A stretch of DNA of 64,000 nt. Source: Physcomitrium patens (taxonomy: Eukaryota > Streptophyta > Bryopsida > Funariales > Funariaceae). The position numbers were made by a program, and so were the translations under genes. This document shows positions 1 through 13,600 of the stretch, in pieces. The first letter of the stretch is position 1, and every line of letters starts with the position of its first letter. The stretch is from assembly GCF_000002425.4 (NCBI RefSeq), contig NC_037262.1:8244998-8308997 (forward strand). The letters are read 5' to 3'. The notes under the pieces are model-generated. The model was not told the origin of the DNA and searched no databases. It saw only the letters and a list, made by a program, of their open reading frames with translations.

Positions 1-760
1 AAAGTGGAGACTTGGCATGGTTCCTTCAAAGGATGAAAAGCTTCTCTCGAAGTTGCATAACATCTCACAGAATGACAAAGATCAAAGAAAAAACGTGTAT
101 GACCTCATCCATTTGTGAATAATATCCCATAATTTTATTTGCTCCAATTTCTTGGAGCCTGAAGGAAATCTCATCCACGTCCATCACATGCCTCGAAGTC
201 TTCCATTCTTGTGTAAGGTGTATGTTGTGCAAAGACGTGTCTCTGTTCCATTGGTCTCCAAATGGAGTATCTGGCTTTCTGTTGAGCCTTTCTCCTTTCC
301 ATGTGATCTGCATTGGAGTTGTAAGATGTCTGTTGTATTCTCAAGAATTTCCAGGAATTTGGAGAAATCACCACAATGTTATCTTTTTCTAAAGGTGCAC
401 ATCTTGTAACCTCACACATCTTATATGTCACATTCATTTGGCAATAGACCTCACAATCATAGTTATTTAATATATATAAATATAAATAAAGATAAATTTT
501 TTTGGCACAATTATACATGTTAGATATTATATCTATTCTTGCATAACATTTTTTTGTTTAATAAGATTTGAGAGATTTTTTTGAAAAGATAAATTTATAT
601 GATGGCATTCATATATTTATTGAAGTCATTTTTATTTGAGCATAATAACTAGAGTTTTAGATTCTTAAAGGTTTTGGTACAAAATTTTATCTTCAAGACA
701 ATTGCATATTTTGAATGATACATTTATTTGGATATAAAAATCTAAATGTTACATTACTTG
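1..760. other. Unassigned intergenic DNA left of element E3
   Basis: No gene is supported here. The first ~430 bases are less AT-rich than what follows and carry short overlapping open frames on both strands (longest ~115 codons), none with recognisable protein motifs or splice structure. From ~430 to 760 the sequence becomes strongly AT-rich and merges into the left LTR of the old gypsy element. Confidence 0.4.
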
Positions 761-1302
761 GATTACATAGATATACATATGTACTCTAATAAATACCTAT
801 ATGATTACATAGAAGTAGATTCAAGTAAATAAAAGTAGGTTATTTTCATAATATCTTGTAAAGAAGCTTCCTAGAAGCTTCATAGATGTTGTTTTGACTT
901 TATATATATTTGTAGTTGATTGGTAGGTTAGAAACTTCATCAATAAGTTAACCACGTGTTGATAGCTTATGAAACAAGCTAACTATGTGGTGCATATATA
1001 GTAACCTTGCCTTGGAAGTTAAGATATATGTCTTACAAAGTCAACACGTTTTAGAGGTCCTATAGGATATTGTGACGTAGCTCTTAGTTAAGAGTATACA
1101 TAGATGCAAGAATGAAGCCTTTTTTATTCTTGTCAATGCCTTTTTAATCCTCAATCTTGTTTCAAGACTTTCTAATCTTCTTATTTTTGGCAATAGCCAT
1201 TCTAGTTTAATATTATATCATCTTTGAGTGACTATTTAGTTATTTTTAATGATACAAGAATATATTGAAGATTTTTTTTATTTGAGATTTATATCCTTCG
1301 CA
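761..1302 (+). repeat. E3 left (5') LTR
   Basis: Aligns along its length with the right LTR near 7.9-8.4 kb and with the E2 LTRs. Shared landmarks are the GAAGCTTCCTAGAAGCTTC block near 863-881, the TATA-like region near 1095 and the tail before the TTTGACAAGAG stretch. Terminal bases are decayed, so edges may be off by several bases. Confidence 0.7.
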
Positions 1303-1532
1303 GTTTGACAAGAGTGCTAACTTATTATTTTTGTCTTGTTTTAGAAGTGAGTAGATTATCCTACTTCTATTATTATATTTTGAAGGTTATAAATTATCCA
1401 CCTTCAAACAAACAATCTTATTTTCTAACATTGAACTTTTTTTTAAAGAGAGTGGATTACTCTTCTTTGTAGATTATCCTCTTTTAATTTAACTTTTTAA
1501 ATTTGATTGAGTTATCTATACAAAGAAAAATC

Positions 1533-2520
1533 ATGGATGCTACTCCCAATAGAAGTAAGAATAGATTTGCAACTATTGCAAATCTTTATGAGCTTGTCAA
1601 CACTTCAAGAATAGAAATCTCACATATTTTCAATAAGAATCATAGATGTATTATTCCTATGCGTATAGAAAAAGTCTAGAATTTGTATCAAAAAGTTGTA
1701 TAATTGAGGGAAGTAAGTAGATTAAACTCACAACCAAATGCAATGAGTTTTGCTTCTATAAGTATGATAGAAATAAGGATTAGTATGCTTGAGAGGTTTG
1801 ATAGAATAAGATCAAAATTTCAAGGGTTTCTTTAATAAGTCAAGCTCTATCTAAGCTTGTATTATTTCCAATATTCCAATATCTTGGATTTATACCAATA
1901 TTCAAGTTAGATTCATAGGTGCATTTCTATTAGGAAGTGTTCTTTTTTTATTTGCACCTTTAATGGAAAAAGATTCACGACTCTTTTAAGATTTGAATTC
2001 ATTCTTAGAAGTATTTATGGCCACATTTGGAAAAAATAATCAAGAAAGAGTAACAAACATCAAACTCTTATCTTTATGGCAAGGATCAAAATTAGCCACC
2101 ATATATGTTACTGAATTCCAAAACCTCGCTTATGACGTGGACTAGAAAAACAAAGCTCTTATCAATCAATTTTGATATGAGTTAAAGAATAATGTCAAAG
2201 AATTATTATTAATAATGTCAAAGACTTAATCTTTGGAATAATTTATTGCTCAAGATATTACATGCAACAATCAACTATTTAAAAGATATCAAGAACAAAG
2301 ACTTTACTAAAAAGAAATAAGTCAAAAAATGATGGCAGCTCTCAAGTTTTTGAAAACTTATTTATCAAGACCAAAACCAATGCAAATTGATACTATATGT
2401 TTTAAATCCTTCACGAAGCAAGAAAAGACTTGAAAACATCAAGAAGGCTTATACTTATATTTTACAAAAGCTAAATATACCACTCAATATTATCTAAAAA
2501 AATATTACAACTACAAAAAA
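1533..2520 (+). pseudogene. E3 gag remnant
   Basis: A conceptual reading around 2080-2280 gives a stop-ridden peptide that follows the E1 Gag segment around its YASQFRQLATDIKWDDA stretch. Near 2430-2490 there is a decayed counterpart of the CX2CX4HX4C zinc knuckle. The frame is broken by stops, so no product is expected. Confidence 0.6.
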
Positions 2521-2529
2521 ATAAAAAAA

Positions 2530-2970
2530 TAAAAATAAATAAATAATTGCCAAAGAAGAGGTACAATACTTTTTGGATTTTATCAATTACTATCAAAACT
2601 TCATCAAGATTTTTTTTCAAGTTGCAACTCCACATATAAGTTTGACTTATAAAGACAAACTTGAATAGAATAAAGAAATCAAAGCATCATTTGATTCTTT
2701 AAAAAAAGAATTTATTTTTACACCAATCTTATATTGTGTTGACTTCTCTAAGATATCTTTCATAGAAACAAATGCATCAAACTTTGCCTTAAGTGCAGTA
2801 TTATTACAAATAGGAGTAGATAATAAATTCCATCTATTAGATTTTTATTCCAAAAAATTTTCAACAACCAAGATTAATTATGAAATCCACAACAAAGAGC
2901 TCATTGCAATCGTGGATTCATTTCAAGAATAGAGTCATTATCTAGAAGGAACCTTGAATCAAGTCATCGT
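2530..2970 (+). pseudogene. E3 RT/RNase H remnant, left of insertion (a)
   Basis: Reading near 2550 resembles the end of the E1 reverse transcriptase, and 2740-2960 resembles RNase H (motifs like ETNASNFAL and YEIHNKELIAIVDSF). Protease and most of RT are absent, so this is a deletion joined to a degraded pol. The frame ends at the four bases duplicated by insertion (a). Confidence 0.7.
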
Positions 2971-4309
2971 TGTCATATCGTGTGATTTATAATCTGGAAA
3001 TACACTAGATACTTAACTGTAGAGAATTTAGCTTTGGCTTATATACAATGTCTTAGCTCCCAAAAACTCCTTTATTTTGTACAAAAGCTCAAATTATAAC
3101 AAAATCCTTGAAAATATTTTCTTTTTGCAAATGATATTTTTACCTTGAACTTTGAAAATTTATATCTCTTGATTCAATCATTCAATTTTTTTCAAAATTC
3201 TAAATAACATAGATTTTATCTTTAAGCTTTATCATAAAAAAATTAACTGTAAATCTATTACTTATCTTTTGGCATCTTAAAAATCCTAGAAGATGCTCTA
3301 AACTCTAATCTACAAGTATCCAAATACTATTTTCTTCATATCTCAAAAATCCAAAACTAAAATGCTACAAAATTTGTATATAAAATTCACTAACATGATT
3401 ATACATATTTTAAAAACTTTTGAGCCAAAATCTTATCAAATTGCTTAAGATATAGCTCAAAATACAACCATTAGTAAATAGGGTTACTTACTATCCTTAG
3501 ATTTGAAGTGATGACTTCAACTTCCAATATTGCCTTCATTTCAACTTGGAATCAATCAAATAGTATACTAAAAATGTAGCCGAAAAAGTATTCTCTCCAA
3601 CCCTAGTTGCCGATCTTTTATTTTTTTCTATATGGAGGTATTATATCCAAAAGCGTGATAGTAGGTATGAAATCAACACCTTAACTTTGAACCCCTATAT
3701 CTCATTCATATAGACTCCAAATCACACAAAATTTGCACCAAAACCATAGTAAAAAATCTAAACTTTTTGACACTAACCTCTAAAGCTCAAATAACCTCAA
3801 AAGAATAATCCTAATCCCTAATGAAGCCTCGGACAACCTCCTTAAATTCCATTGGGGATGATTTTTAGCCAATAGGAATGGAGATTTTTATCAATCATCT
3901 CCATTCATCCATATGAATGTCTTAACTTTTCTTTTTGCTACCAAAATTCTACTTTAATCTTTTTTTATATAAGATTTATATAATATATGTCCTAAATACC
4001 AAAATAAGACTTCAAGAAAAGAAGCAAAATAAAACTTCAAGAGTCACCAATGTCTAATAAGGATGACTCTAAATGTTTAATAGTTACTACTAATAAGATC
4101 AACTTCAAAAGTCACTATCAAAACAAAATAAAGTTGTATAAATTCTAATAGAAGTCCTTTTGAACTACTTTTTTTTTGGGTAGTAATCTATCAACATCTT
4201 ATAACCAACAAAAATCCACTAACATGGCTCTCATTATGTTGTCTAGTATATTGTGTATTATATATATAAACACATTATTTTTATATGTTAGCCAAACCAC
4301 AACACAACA
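2971..4309 (-). repeat. Non-coding ~1.34 kb element, copy (a)
   Basis: Interrupts the E3 RNase H reading exactly. TCGT (2967-2970) on the left and CCGT (4310-4313) on the right form a 4-bp target duplication with one C/T change. Read on the minus strand it begins TGTTGTG and ends ATATGACA. Its minus strand aligns with copies (b) and (c): the shared TTATTAGACATTGGTGA stretch, the segment around 3830-3870, and the terminal block near 2971-3030. It shows no coding frame and no similarity to the RLG1 LTR. It could be a solo LTR of another family or a non-autonomous element. Confidence 0.75.
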
Positions 4310-5106
4310 CCGTATATACAAATCCCAAGAATCTCAAGTATTTCATGTTAATATATGTTTTGAATTGTCACCAAGCTTATTAGAGCATGTTTTTATCAAG
4401 ATTTGATTTTAAGTTTACTTATTGACCTCGAAAACAAGAAGGTTTGTTAGTCGCCCTTTCTAAATATTCTTAACTTGTACCAAAAGAAAGAGATCTATCT
4501 TTTGATTAATAAAGAATAATTCTCTTGAAATTAGAGCATTTTCATCTTTAAGCAATAAAATTAATTTTGACTATTGATTCAACTTTTGTCAAGTATATAT
4601 TCTAATCATCTTCTTTATGATATTTAGAATAATTCTTCTTAGTTTCCTAATACTTCCAAATTTGAGCTAAGAAAAAACCAACTCTATTTTGAAGGAAAAT
4701 TATACATTCCACAAATGGAGCATGATTACATATTCTTCAAATTTGTCATGACTTTTCAAGAGCCGGACATTTTGGATACAAGAAGACTTTAAAACTAATA
4801 TTGAGAGATTTTTCGTAGCTTCAAATGTAGAAGGTAGTGAAAGATTTTGTACAATCATGTGATATTTATTGAAGATCTAAAACTCCATGCCATTGATCTT
4901 ATAGACTTCTTCAGCCATTACCTATTCTAGAACAACCATGGTCTTCTATTTCTATGGATTTTATTATAGATCTTCCAGGTTCAAGTTCATATGATTTTAT
5001 ATTCATAGTAATAGATTATTTTATCAAAATAGCATATTTTGTACTATATTCAAAATCTATCACAAGTAAAGAAACAACTAAGATTTTTTTAACATATATC
5101 TCATGG
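4310..5106 (+). pseudogene. E3 RNase H end and integrase remnant
   Basis: The pol reading resumes after insertion (a) with the counterpart of E1 [12 protein letters not shown] and continues through the zinc-binding and catalytic integrase region. Around 4930-5040 it matches the E1 stretch SMDFITDLP through DRFTKMAHF. It carries several stops and frame changes and ends where insertion (e) starts. Confidence 0.75.
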
Positions 5107-6448
5107 TCTCATATTATATATAGTCATGTTTGAGAATGCACTAAGCATATGGCTATGGAAGGTGGAATTTTGTTTTACAAATATCCAAGAATCTTAATAT
5201 ATATCATCATTATAAGAAGAATGTAATTTAAACTTTAATTCAAAAGAACTTAAATCTAATACAAAATCATCAAAAATACTATTTTTAGTAATCTCAATTA
5301 TATATAAACTCCATTTATCTTATTACTTTCATAATTAGATAATTTTGAATTTTCTTTGTAACCTTAATTGTAATCAAAAAGCTTTAGAAAGTTGTAGCTT
5401 CTAATTTAATTGTCTACTTGGACAAAAATTTTGCACACAAATACCACTATAAGTCTTTTATGTATTCAAAAAGAATTCACTTCAATTTATCTTATAAATT
5501 TTGAGAAAACATTTAAAAACCACATTGATGTTCCTTAGCTGCCAACTTGAAAGTTGATGCAAATGTTCCAGTAGTGATTTTTCCTTCTCTAACTATTAAC
5601 TTCACTCAAAATTGGTAAGTAGCTTGATCTTTAAGTCTTCTAAGACCATGCCGAATTTCACCTTAATCCAACTAATAGATCTTTAGATATTATAGAAATC
5701 CTATCCAATCTCAAACTGCCAACTTCTATTATCTTCTTGTACCAAAATCTAGATATCTCTCAATTTCACTATTCGATTATTACAAAATTTTACATAAATT
5801 TAGCACAACCAATTAACCAAGAATTATCAAAATTTGAATTGTAGATATAACACCAATTTTACGAACTAGCTGAGAGTACTAGTTTTGATTGTATTGCATA
5901 AATCCCAAGTTTCCAATACAAATCTTGATTTTGAACAAAAATTGCAAAGCTTCAATAAATCCTATAAAAACAAGCCTTATGTTTCTGGAATAAGCTTCAA
6001 TCTATCTTTCAAATTCTAATCTTCAAACTTTAAATGAAATCCTATTCTGTCCTAGGCCATCATTTTGGATGCTAGAGGTTTGATTTTGACCATGTCTCAC
6101 AAATAGTCGACCCTTGAGTATCAATCTAACTTATCCTAGGAATTTTTTAGTCCAATCCTACCTTCAACTTAACCTTTATATCAACCATGCTAATTATTTA
6201 CCTCTTCTAATATGATTTTACTAATTTATAGTCTTTCTAAGGTAATAAAAAATTCTTATATTCTAGAAGGTAAAATTATTAGCCAACCTTCAATCTACTA
6301 ACTATTAAGACAAGAAAATAAACTAAGAGGCTTTTAAAAAGCCATGTCTAAATATCTTGAATTATTATTGAACCAAAATAGTTAGATATTTAATTAGAAA
6401 TTTAATTTTGATTATATTTTTACTATATAATTGCATTACATCATAACA
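5107..6448 (-). repeat. Non-coding ~1.34 kb element, copy (e)
   Basis: Splits the E3 integrase reading between the counterparts of E1 IYRYHG and LPKDIISDRG. Read on the minus strand it starts TGTTATGATGTAATGC, close to the start of copy (b), and its far end resembles TGTCATATT with one change. The flanks fit a decayed 4-bp duplication (ATGG at 5103-5106, ACAA at 6449-6452). No coding frame is visible. It is more diverged from (a)-(c) in the middle, so it may be a subfamily. Confidence 0.6.
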
Positions 6449-7323
6449 ACAAATTTCCTAAAGATATTATATTACAAAAAGAAACTCAATTTATATCAAG
6501 ATTTTGGAGAATCCTTTTTAAGATTTTAAAGGTAGATATAAAGCTCTCTTTGGCTTTTCATCTTCAAACTGATGGACAAACAGAACATGTGAATCAAGTT
6601 TTGGAGCAGTACTTAAGGTGTACCATTAACTATTATTAAGATGTTTGGATAAATCTTACACCATTAGCAAAGTTTGGGTACAATAATTTAGTACATTTTT
6701 CCATTCAACAAACATCTTTCTTTCCAATTATGGTTATTATCCATGACTTGATATTTTTGATTTTTCAAAAGTTGATAATCTTATAGTAGAAGATTTGATA
6801 AATCATTTGCGAGAGTTAAATGCAACAATAAAGGCACATTGAAAGAGAGCTCAAAAACAACAGCAGATGATTATTGCAAGGAACAACCACAATTCAACAT
6901 GGATAATAAAATATGGTTACTTTGTCGCAATATCAAGACTACTCATCTATGTGACAAGTTGGACTATTATAGGCTTGGACCTTTTCCTATTAGTAAACAA
7001 GTCAATCTTATTATTTATCAATTTTATCTATTGGAGTCTATGAAAATCTACCTTGTATTTTATGTGTCTCTTCTTGAGCCATGTAAGATAGTGAATATCT
7101 CAGGAAGAAAACAAATGTCACTTCTTCTTATAGAAGTAGATAATAATCAAGGGTTTGAGGTAGAAGAAGTCTTAGATTCTAAGCAATGCTGAAATAGGTT
7201 AGAATATCTTGTTCATTGGCGTAGATATGATATTAGTGAACGCACATAGGAGCCAACAAAGAATCTTACAAATAATACAAAGAGAGTTGAAGCTTTTCAT
7301 TAATGACATCCATCAAAATTAAG
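6449..7323 (+). pseudogene. E3 integrase C-terminus and chromodomain remnant
   Basis: Begins with the counterpart of E1 ISDRGTQFVSRFWR, includes HLQTDGQT near 6565, and runs through the integrase tail into a chromodomain (LEYLVHWRRYDISERT, then a TGG to TAG stop). The longest open stretch is 6839-7192. Relative to E1 the frame is mostly kept, with stops from single transitions. Confidence 0.8.
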
Positions 7324-7429
7324 ATGAAGAATAACAAATCTTTGCTATAAAAGAAACAAGATCCAAAGAAGATAGTATTCTATCTTCTATCCTTCTTTGT
7401 AGCTTTTGTGTATTTGTGACGCTAAGGAG

Positions 7430-7852
7430 ATAGAGAACCAACATCAAGTAGATTCAAACTAAGAGCTTTTACCTGCTAACTTATCAAATGAGATATTGCA
7501 ATTGTCATAACCTTCAAGACAACATAATTGAGATAATGATCCTCATAAACAACATGTCCTTCCTCAAATAGATGGTAAGATACAATGTATTTGATATCAC
7601 GACCTTAGAAGAAACTTTGGATGTTTAGTGATTTTATTAGAAGTAAGAACAACTCCTGATGGTATTCCAAATGTTTTATTTGAAGAAATTTACAAAGACA
7701 TCAACAACAATCAAATAACATGGAGGTCTTTTTGCCTTGATATAGGATACTATCAATGGTTGAGAGGATCTATCAACCATCTTCGAAGAGAACAAAGATC
7801 ACAGTATATGGCAAATACAAGTTGCCGCATCTTAGATTTTATAAATATATGA
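7430..7852 (+). pseudogene. E3 copy of the extra 3' ORF (ORF3)
   Basis: Collinear with the intact 140-aa frame of E1 at exactly the same length (423 nt) and with no net indel. The start codon is changed (ATG to ATA) and several Gln and Trp codons have become stops. The part from 7628 is still open and ends in a motif like LRREQRSQYMANTSCRILDF. Family and function are unknown. Confidence 0.75.
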
Positions 7853-7893
7853 TGACCACTTTCCATAGAACTTGTCTTAAAAAAGAAGAATAA

Positions 7894-8432
7894 TATTAGA
7901 AAAATATACACGTACTTTAGTAATATCTATATGATTAGGTAGAAGTAGATTCAAATAAATAAAAATAGGTTAATTTCATAATACCTTTTAGAATAGCTTC
8001 TTAGAAGCTTCATTAATGTTGCTTCGACTTTATATATATTTGTACTTGATTGATAGATTAAAAACTTGATTAGTAAATTAATCATATATTGGTAGCTTAC
8101 AGAACAAGCTAACTATGTGGTACACGTATCAAAAACTTGCCTTATAAGTTAAAATATGTGTCTTGCAAAGTCAACACGTTTTAGAGGTCGTATAAGACAT
8201 TGCCATGTAATTCCTAGTTAAGAGTATATATGGAGGCAAAAGTGAAACCTTCTTCACTCTTGTTAACGACTTTCTAGTCTTTAGTCTTATTTCAAGACTT
8301 TATAGTCTTCTTGTTTTTGCCAATAGCCATTCTACTTCAATATTATATCATCTTTGAATGACTTTTTGGTTCTTTTTAATGATACAAGAGTGTATTGAGG
8401 ATTTTCTTTCTTCAAGTTTCATGTCCTTGAAA
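7894..8432 (+). repeat. E3 right (3') LTR
   Basis: Homologous to the left LTR and to the other RLG1-like LTRs. It follows a decayed polypurine tract (AAAAAAGAAGAATAA) and ends near CATGTCCTTGAAA. The 5' terminal bases are heavily mutated, so the start is inferred from alignment with the LTR at 48545. Confidence 0.7.
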
Positions 8433-10623
8433 TTCGAATATTAATTAAGGTGGTCACATTTGATGGCATTCTTTAAGACCTAATTTAAGTCTCAAAGTTA
8501 TTAATCAAGGTAATTGAGAGTCTAAAGAAGATGAATATATTAAAGAATGAAGGTCCTTAAGAAAGAATTTCAATAGTCTAAAGAAGAAATTGGAGGTGTC
8601 AACCTTTAGATCAATGCATAAGCTATCCTAGCCAATATGCAATTCAATTTGGAAAACTTTGTGTTTTTTTTTCGCTATGAATGTGAACTTCATTACCAAA
8701 GCTTAACTTTGGGATCAATCTAAAGAAAAAAAAAGATTTACAACTCTTCTTTATCTTCAAATGATAATTTAACATTTCTTGTAATGATATTAATATAATA
8801 GAGTTGGTTTTGTGATGTCATATTATAATACAACTATTAGAAGAAAAAAATGATTATATTATAGAAAAACTTGTCCTACAAATTAGACATATGCTTTGCA
8901 AGTTTGATACAAGTTATATGACATATTAGACATTGATATATAGTTGTTTAGTAGATAGTATATATAGAGGTAAGAATGAGGCCTTTGTCATTGTTGTCAA
9001 CATCTTTCTTGTATTCTATCTTCATTCAAGACTTTCTAATCATTTTTATATTTTGCAATAGTCATTCTAGTTTCAATTCAATATTTATCTTTTAGTTGTC
9101 TATTTTCTTTCTTTTAGTCATATGAGTGTATTATCAATTTTAAAATTTTGTTGTGCTTCATGCCTTGGGAAAATTCGTCCAATTAAGATTTATTGATAGA
9201 ATTCACAAAGTTATGTTCTACAATAATGATGTAAGATGAATTTATATAGAAAGGTATAAGTGGAACCTATTAGTAATACAATAAATAATGTTGAATAAAA
9301 GAATTTGATTTGGAATTAAGAAGATGCACACAATTTGATGGCTAGACCTACACACTTAATATACAATGTATAACAACTTACAAAGGAACATACATCAATA
9401 CAAAACAAGAATAAAACCACCAATTTGGACTATACTAATATAAGCCAAAGATTCATTGGAAAAAATTTATTAACAATTATTGGCAAGTCAAGAAGAACTA
9501 ATACAATAATTGACATTGTACATATTTAACAAGATATTATGATATAGAGTAGTTCCATTGGAGCAACCCAACCTTGATTAACTCAACAAGGAACAAGGCT
9601 ATTGAAGTGATCTTTAACATTTATTTATAGATGACTAATTTTGTGTCTATAATTATTTATAGGAATAAATTGACTCATTTTAGAAGCTCTAAACCATTGC
9701 AAACTATTACTAAAATTATTTTTAAAGTCTAAAAATATACATATATATATATAGCATTTTTTATGCACAACATATTCATTTTATTCATTATTCATTACTA
9801 ATATTTGTACATTTATCTTAAAATAATATCTTAATAAGTCTATCATATTTAAATGAAATTTTGGATTATTATTGTGATCTATTTTCTTGTACATAAATTA
9901 AACAATTGTAATTTCAAAATAACTCATAAGTTTCTAAATGGATTAAAATAGGATCTCAATTTTCTTTCACATGCCAAAATTACATGCTAAAGTTAAAGTG
10001 AGCAATAAATTATTTTTCTGCCAAGCTATGACATTTGAGTAGTAACCAGGCTCAAAACATGTCTGGTAATTGCCCTCATTACCAAATCGACCAATTGAAC
10101 AAGCATTGAGGGCAGAATGAAGCTAGATTACTTGAAAATTGGAATGCACTTTGATGTACCCTGCCAGTCATCCATTCAGACCACATTTGAACACCTAGTA
10201 CACACCACCTAAAAAAATAAAGACATTTAGGCAGCTCCATAAGAGAAACGTGAAGGTTACAGCTGCAAGCAGGTAGCAGACTTGTTGACTAGGTGATTTT
10301 ATCTCCCGTTCTTCAATTGTTGAAGAACCTGGATTCTGCATTGACTAATGATCTCAAAATACAAGCTCCATCTACAAGACAAACGCTCAGAATTGCATGT
10401 AGCACAGACCTAAAAGCGGGGTGCTAACCTCAAGTAAAGATGAAGGTTAGAAAATTTTCTACTTAAATCTAAAAGTATACGGCTACGCACTCGTCTACTC
10501 AGTCAAGGCAGTACAGCAGCACTCTTTTTTCAAGATTAACTAGAACCTTAATATGAATTAATCTAAAATTCAAGGATTCTACTGGCCTGTGTGGGACACT
10601 TGCAAGGAAAAGGGTCACCACAT
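8433..10623. other. Intergenic AT-rich DNA with an LTR scrap
   Basis: No coding region is supported. Approximately 8865-9170 aligns with the 3' half of the RLG1-like LTR (TAGTATATATAGAGG, then the equivalent of the TTGCAATAGTCATTCTAG block). From ~10.0 kb to the gene the base composition becomes less AT-rich and probably includes the 3' UTR of the RNA-binding protein gene on the minus strand. Confidence 0.5.
8865..9170 (+). repeat. Partial RLG1-like LTR remnant
   Basis: Only the second half of an LTR is recognisable by hand alignment to E3 and E2: the TATA-like TAGTATATATAGAG near 8958, the pyrimidine-rich leader and the terminal block. No internal sequence lies next to it. It is either a deleted solo LTR or part of an older element. 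Confidence 0.5.
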
Positions 10624-13600
10624 TTACTTCTTCTGAGAATCATCAGCAGTACCGTGAATTGCATAAGGGGCCACTCGAACATAAGACAAAGATCGCGATG
10701 ATCGCACAGGACCTGTGGTTATCATTTCCACATCTGTGGAAGTAGAAACACCGCTCGGAGTTCCAGTTGTTGCTCCTACTAATGCATTACGCTTCCATTT
10801 TAAATTTGAAGTTCCCATATAAGGCATGGGGGGACCAATTGGTCGCCTTGCAAGATAAATTTTATGCGGAGGCATATGCTCTCTTGGATGCCCTCTTGAA
10901 AATGGTGGTGGAATAAATGAACTGGAAAGGGATGGATCAGGGTTCATCTCTGCAATAGCAGAATCCTTGCGCATAACCTGCTCGCATACAAATGACAATA
11001 ATAAGAAATCAGGTGCATGGAAAAGAATACATGTTATTTCTAACGGAAGATCACGAGGTTGCACCAAGAATTCAGAGATTAGCGGACAAGTTGTCAAATT
11101 GTACCAAAAGGGCAAACAGGGCTTGATTCCCAACGATAACATCAATAAGAAGAGGTGCACACCTTGAGGTTACGAGAGAGCAGTGATGACTCATTCAAAG
11201 CTAAAGCATTCTCTACTGCATCCTTTGTAGTAAATTCCACAAAAGCAGATCTGCCAAAACGCAACGAAGACTTAATATCATGAAGATTCTGACAGTCTTA
11301 CAAGGCCCCTCTAAAGGATACATTATACAACAACTGCAATTTAAAAGATAAAGGGTATCAAGTAATTCATAATAGACATTGCATTCCACTAACCCCTTAG
11401 GCTTGCCAGTGGCCGGTTCTACCAACAAAGTCACCCGATTAACGTATCCACACCCACCAAAATGAACTCGTAAAGCTGCTTGTGTTGCAGCAAAATGCAC
11501 CTGCCAAAAATTCATTCCAGACACAAGTGAGGACTCAGACAGCATCTACAGCATGCCGTCCTTTATTGGTGCTTGAATCAAAAGAGCGGAAAATTGTGCT
11601 CGCATAAAAGCAGTAGACAATGATAAAAGCTATAACTACAAGAAGTATCCAACCAACTAATAAGACATTGAAAAACTTACATTGGTGACAAACACAGACC
11701 GATCATTGATGTCTTCTTGACTTGGTTGCGGTTCAAATGGTATCGACCTGACACCTACACTCCAATTAACGTAAAAACTATTAATTACCATCAGTAACAC
11801 GGCTGGACGAACAAATTGATGTACCTACAAATCTGACTCAACCAGGAAGAGAGTCTCACCAGCAGCGGGTGAGTTCTGCACCTCTTTGGAAACTTCTGCC
11901 TGGCGAGCTCGCAGTTTGGTCATATCGAGCTGTACTTGCCTCAGTCTCTTTTTCATCTCCAAAACATCCTACGTTCAAAAAGAAAAAATGACTTCAACAA
12001 ATGAATCCATACCTACACAAAAGTAGGAAAGAGTATCTATATCTCGACCCACTAGAGGAAGAGGAAAATAACTAAATAAATAAATAACAAACCTTGGAAT
12101 GCCCTACCTCATTAGCGATGGTCACTTGTTCATCTCCCACAACCTTTCCAACTGATGATGAGAATCCGTTTTCTGAACGTTGACCTCCCGGCTTGTGAGA
12201 ATTGAAACTATTCCTTCTATGTAGACTGTCCTGATTCTGCATATGTTCCGCATTAACACTTGGCAATGCATCTTCCAGTATATGTCCATATACATCCACT
12301 GTCCTACCAGAGTACGGTGCTCCTCTATATCTCTGCTCCCTGCCACCTCTTCCTTTACCAGATCCTGCTCTAAGTCCAGCAGCTCCGTTCTTCTTCCATT
12401 TTCCCCTATTTTCAAAATGGACACTTGCAAACTGGCCTTCGGCTCCAAACATGTTCGTATTGTTCTGGGCACTTCGATCATTCAACTTAATTCGATCCCA
12501 CACAGAAACAGGTTTGTCCTGCATTTGCCTCTGTTGTAACTGAGAGGTTCTGTTAAAATGACGATCCTCCACAGCGAACGGTTCCAGCTCAACAGCAGGG
12601 ATTTCATGAATCATGTCAACTTCAGTTCCTCCATTACCCTGCAAGTCTAGATGCACACTTTGTTGTGAGAGCCTTTCTTAGACATACGTATTCTACAAGA
12701 TTGTAGCACATAATTAGAGCCCATAGCTAAATTCTACGAAACAAAGACCTAGTGGATGCGAGAACCGACTGAAGAACTACGTAGACCAATTACATGTGCG
12801 TCTTGAAACTGTCTAATCCACAAAGACTCTCATACCAGTTTTAAATGAGTTTACCAGCATCTGACGACACCACAGATTGGAGCCGCTTGGCTGATTCGGT
12901 CTTCTTAGAAGCATCCCTCTTGGTGGCAAGGAGTGCACTTTCGTTAAAAACCTCCCTCACTGCATTGATCAAAAGGCGACGAGAAGCCTTCACAACTGGA
13001 GGAGACATCTCTTTCTGCAACCACCAAGCAGGTGTCTAAGATGCATGAGAGACCATTCAATAAAGTGGCAATTGTAGGAGAGCGTAATTTGAGCGACTGA
13101 AAGAGCTACTCGAAAACATTCATGGGCTAAACAAGACCAATACGAGAATCTGATGTCAGCAGATTCGCTGTTTCAGCATACCACGTCAGGCCTGTCAACC
13201 CGTCCTCCACCTCGGCGAATCCATATTTCAGGTGACCGTGGTCGCTTGGCCTCGTTGCGACGTGATCCATCCCGCCGGCGACTTCTCCTCCCCAAAGAGT
13301 TGCCAGCTTCAGCAACTGTATTCACGTCATCTAGTTGCACCGATCGAGTAAACTCAAGTCCTTCAGACAGTTCCTCAACTTCCATCCGTGTAGTCGTCTT
13401 CTCATCATGCTCAACTACAGTCACAACTGATCGTAGACTAGGTTCGCCCTGCTGTGTATTTGAAAGAAAAGATTAGATGAGAATCAACGTGCTTCAAGAA
13501 CACACAAATCATGGACGACATCAATTTTGTGAGTAGCATCAAACAGGGTGGACAACATCAAGATAAGTTAATAAATATTGCAGAATGTTCTGAAGTTCTT

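Larger units (their letters stand above)
761..8432 (+). mobile_element. E3: old decayed RLG1-like Ty3/gypsy chromovirus
   Basis: Two degenerate LTRs (about 761-1302 and 7894-8432) flank remnants of gag, RT/RNase H, integrase, chromodomain and the extra 3' ORF, all on the + strand and matching the younger copy E1 block by block. The protease and the front of RT are missing around 2530. Two ~1.34 kb non-coding elements are inserted, at 2971-4309 inside RNase H and 5107-6448 inside integrase. Stops are frequent, many explained by CAA to TAA or TGG to TAG. No clear target duplication survives (ACTTG against TTCGA). This is the oldest-looking element with both LTRs in the window. Confidence 0.85.

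Noticed and set aside
171-518. 115-codon minus-strand frame at the window edge
   Set aside because: Overlaps two other frames, has a tyrosine-rich low-complexity start and no recognisable motif.
2971-4309. Idea that the ~1.3 kb elements are solo LTRs of the RLG1-like family itself
   Set aside because: They share no blocks with the 530-561 bp LTRs (no GAAGCTTC pair, no matching leader), are twice as long, and make 4-bp rather than 5-bp duplications.
13153-13476. 107-codon + strand frame inside the PWI/RRM gene
   Set aside because: Antisense to the Arg-rich exon 4, whose splice phase and domain order are well supported on the minus strand.
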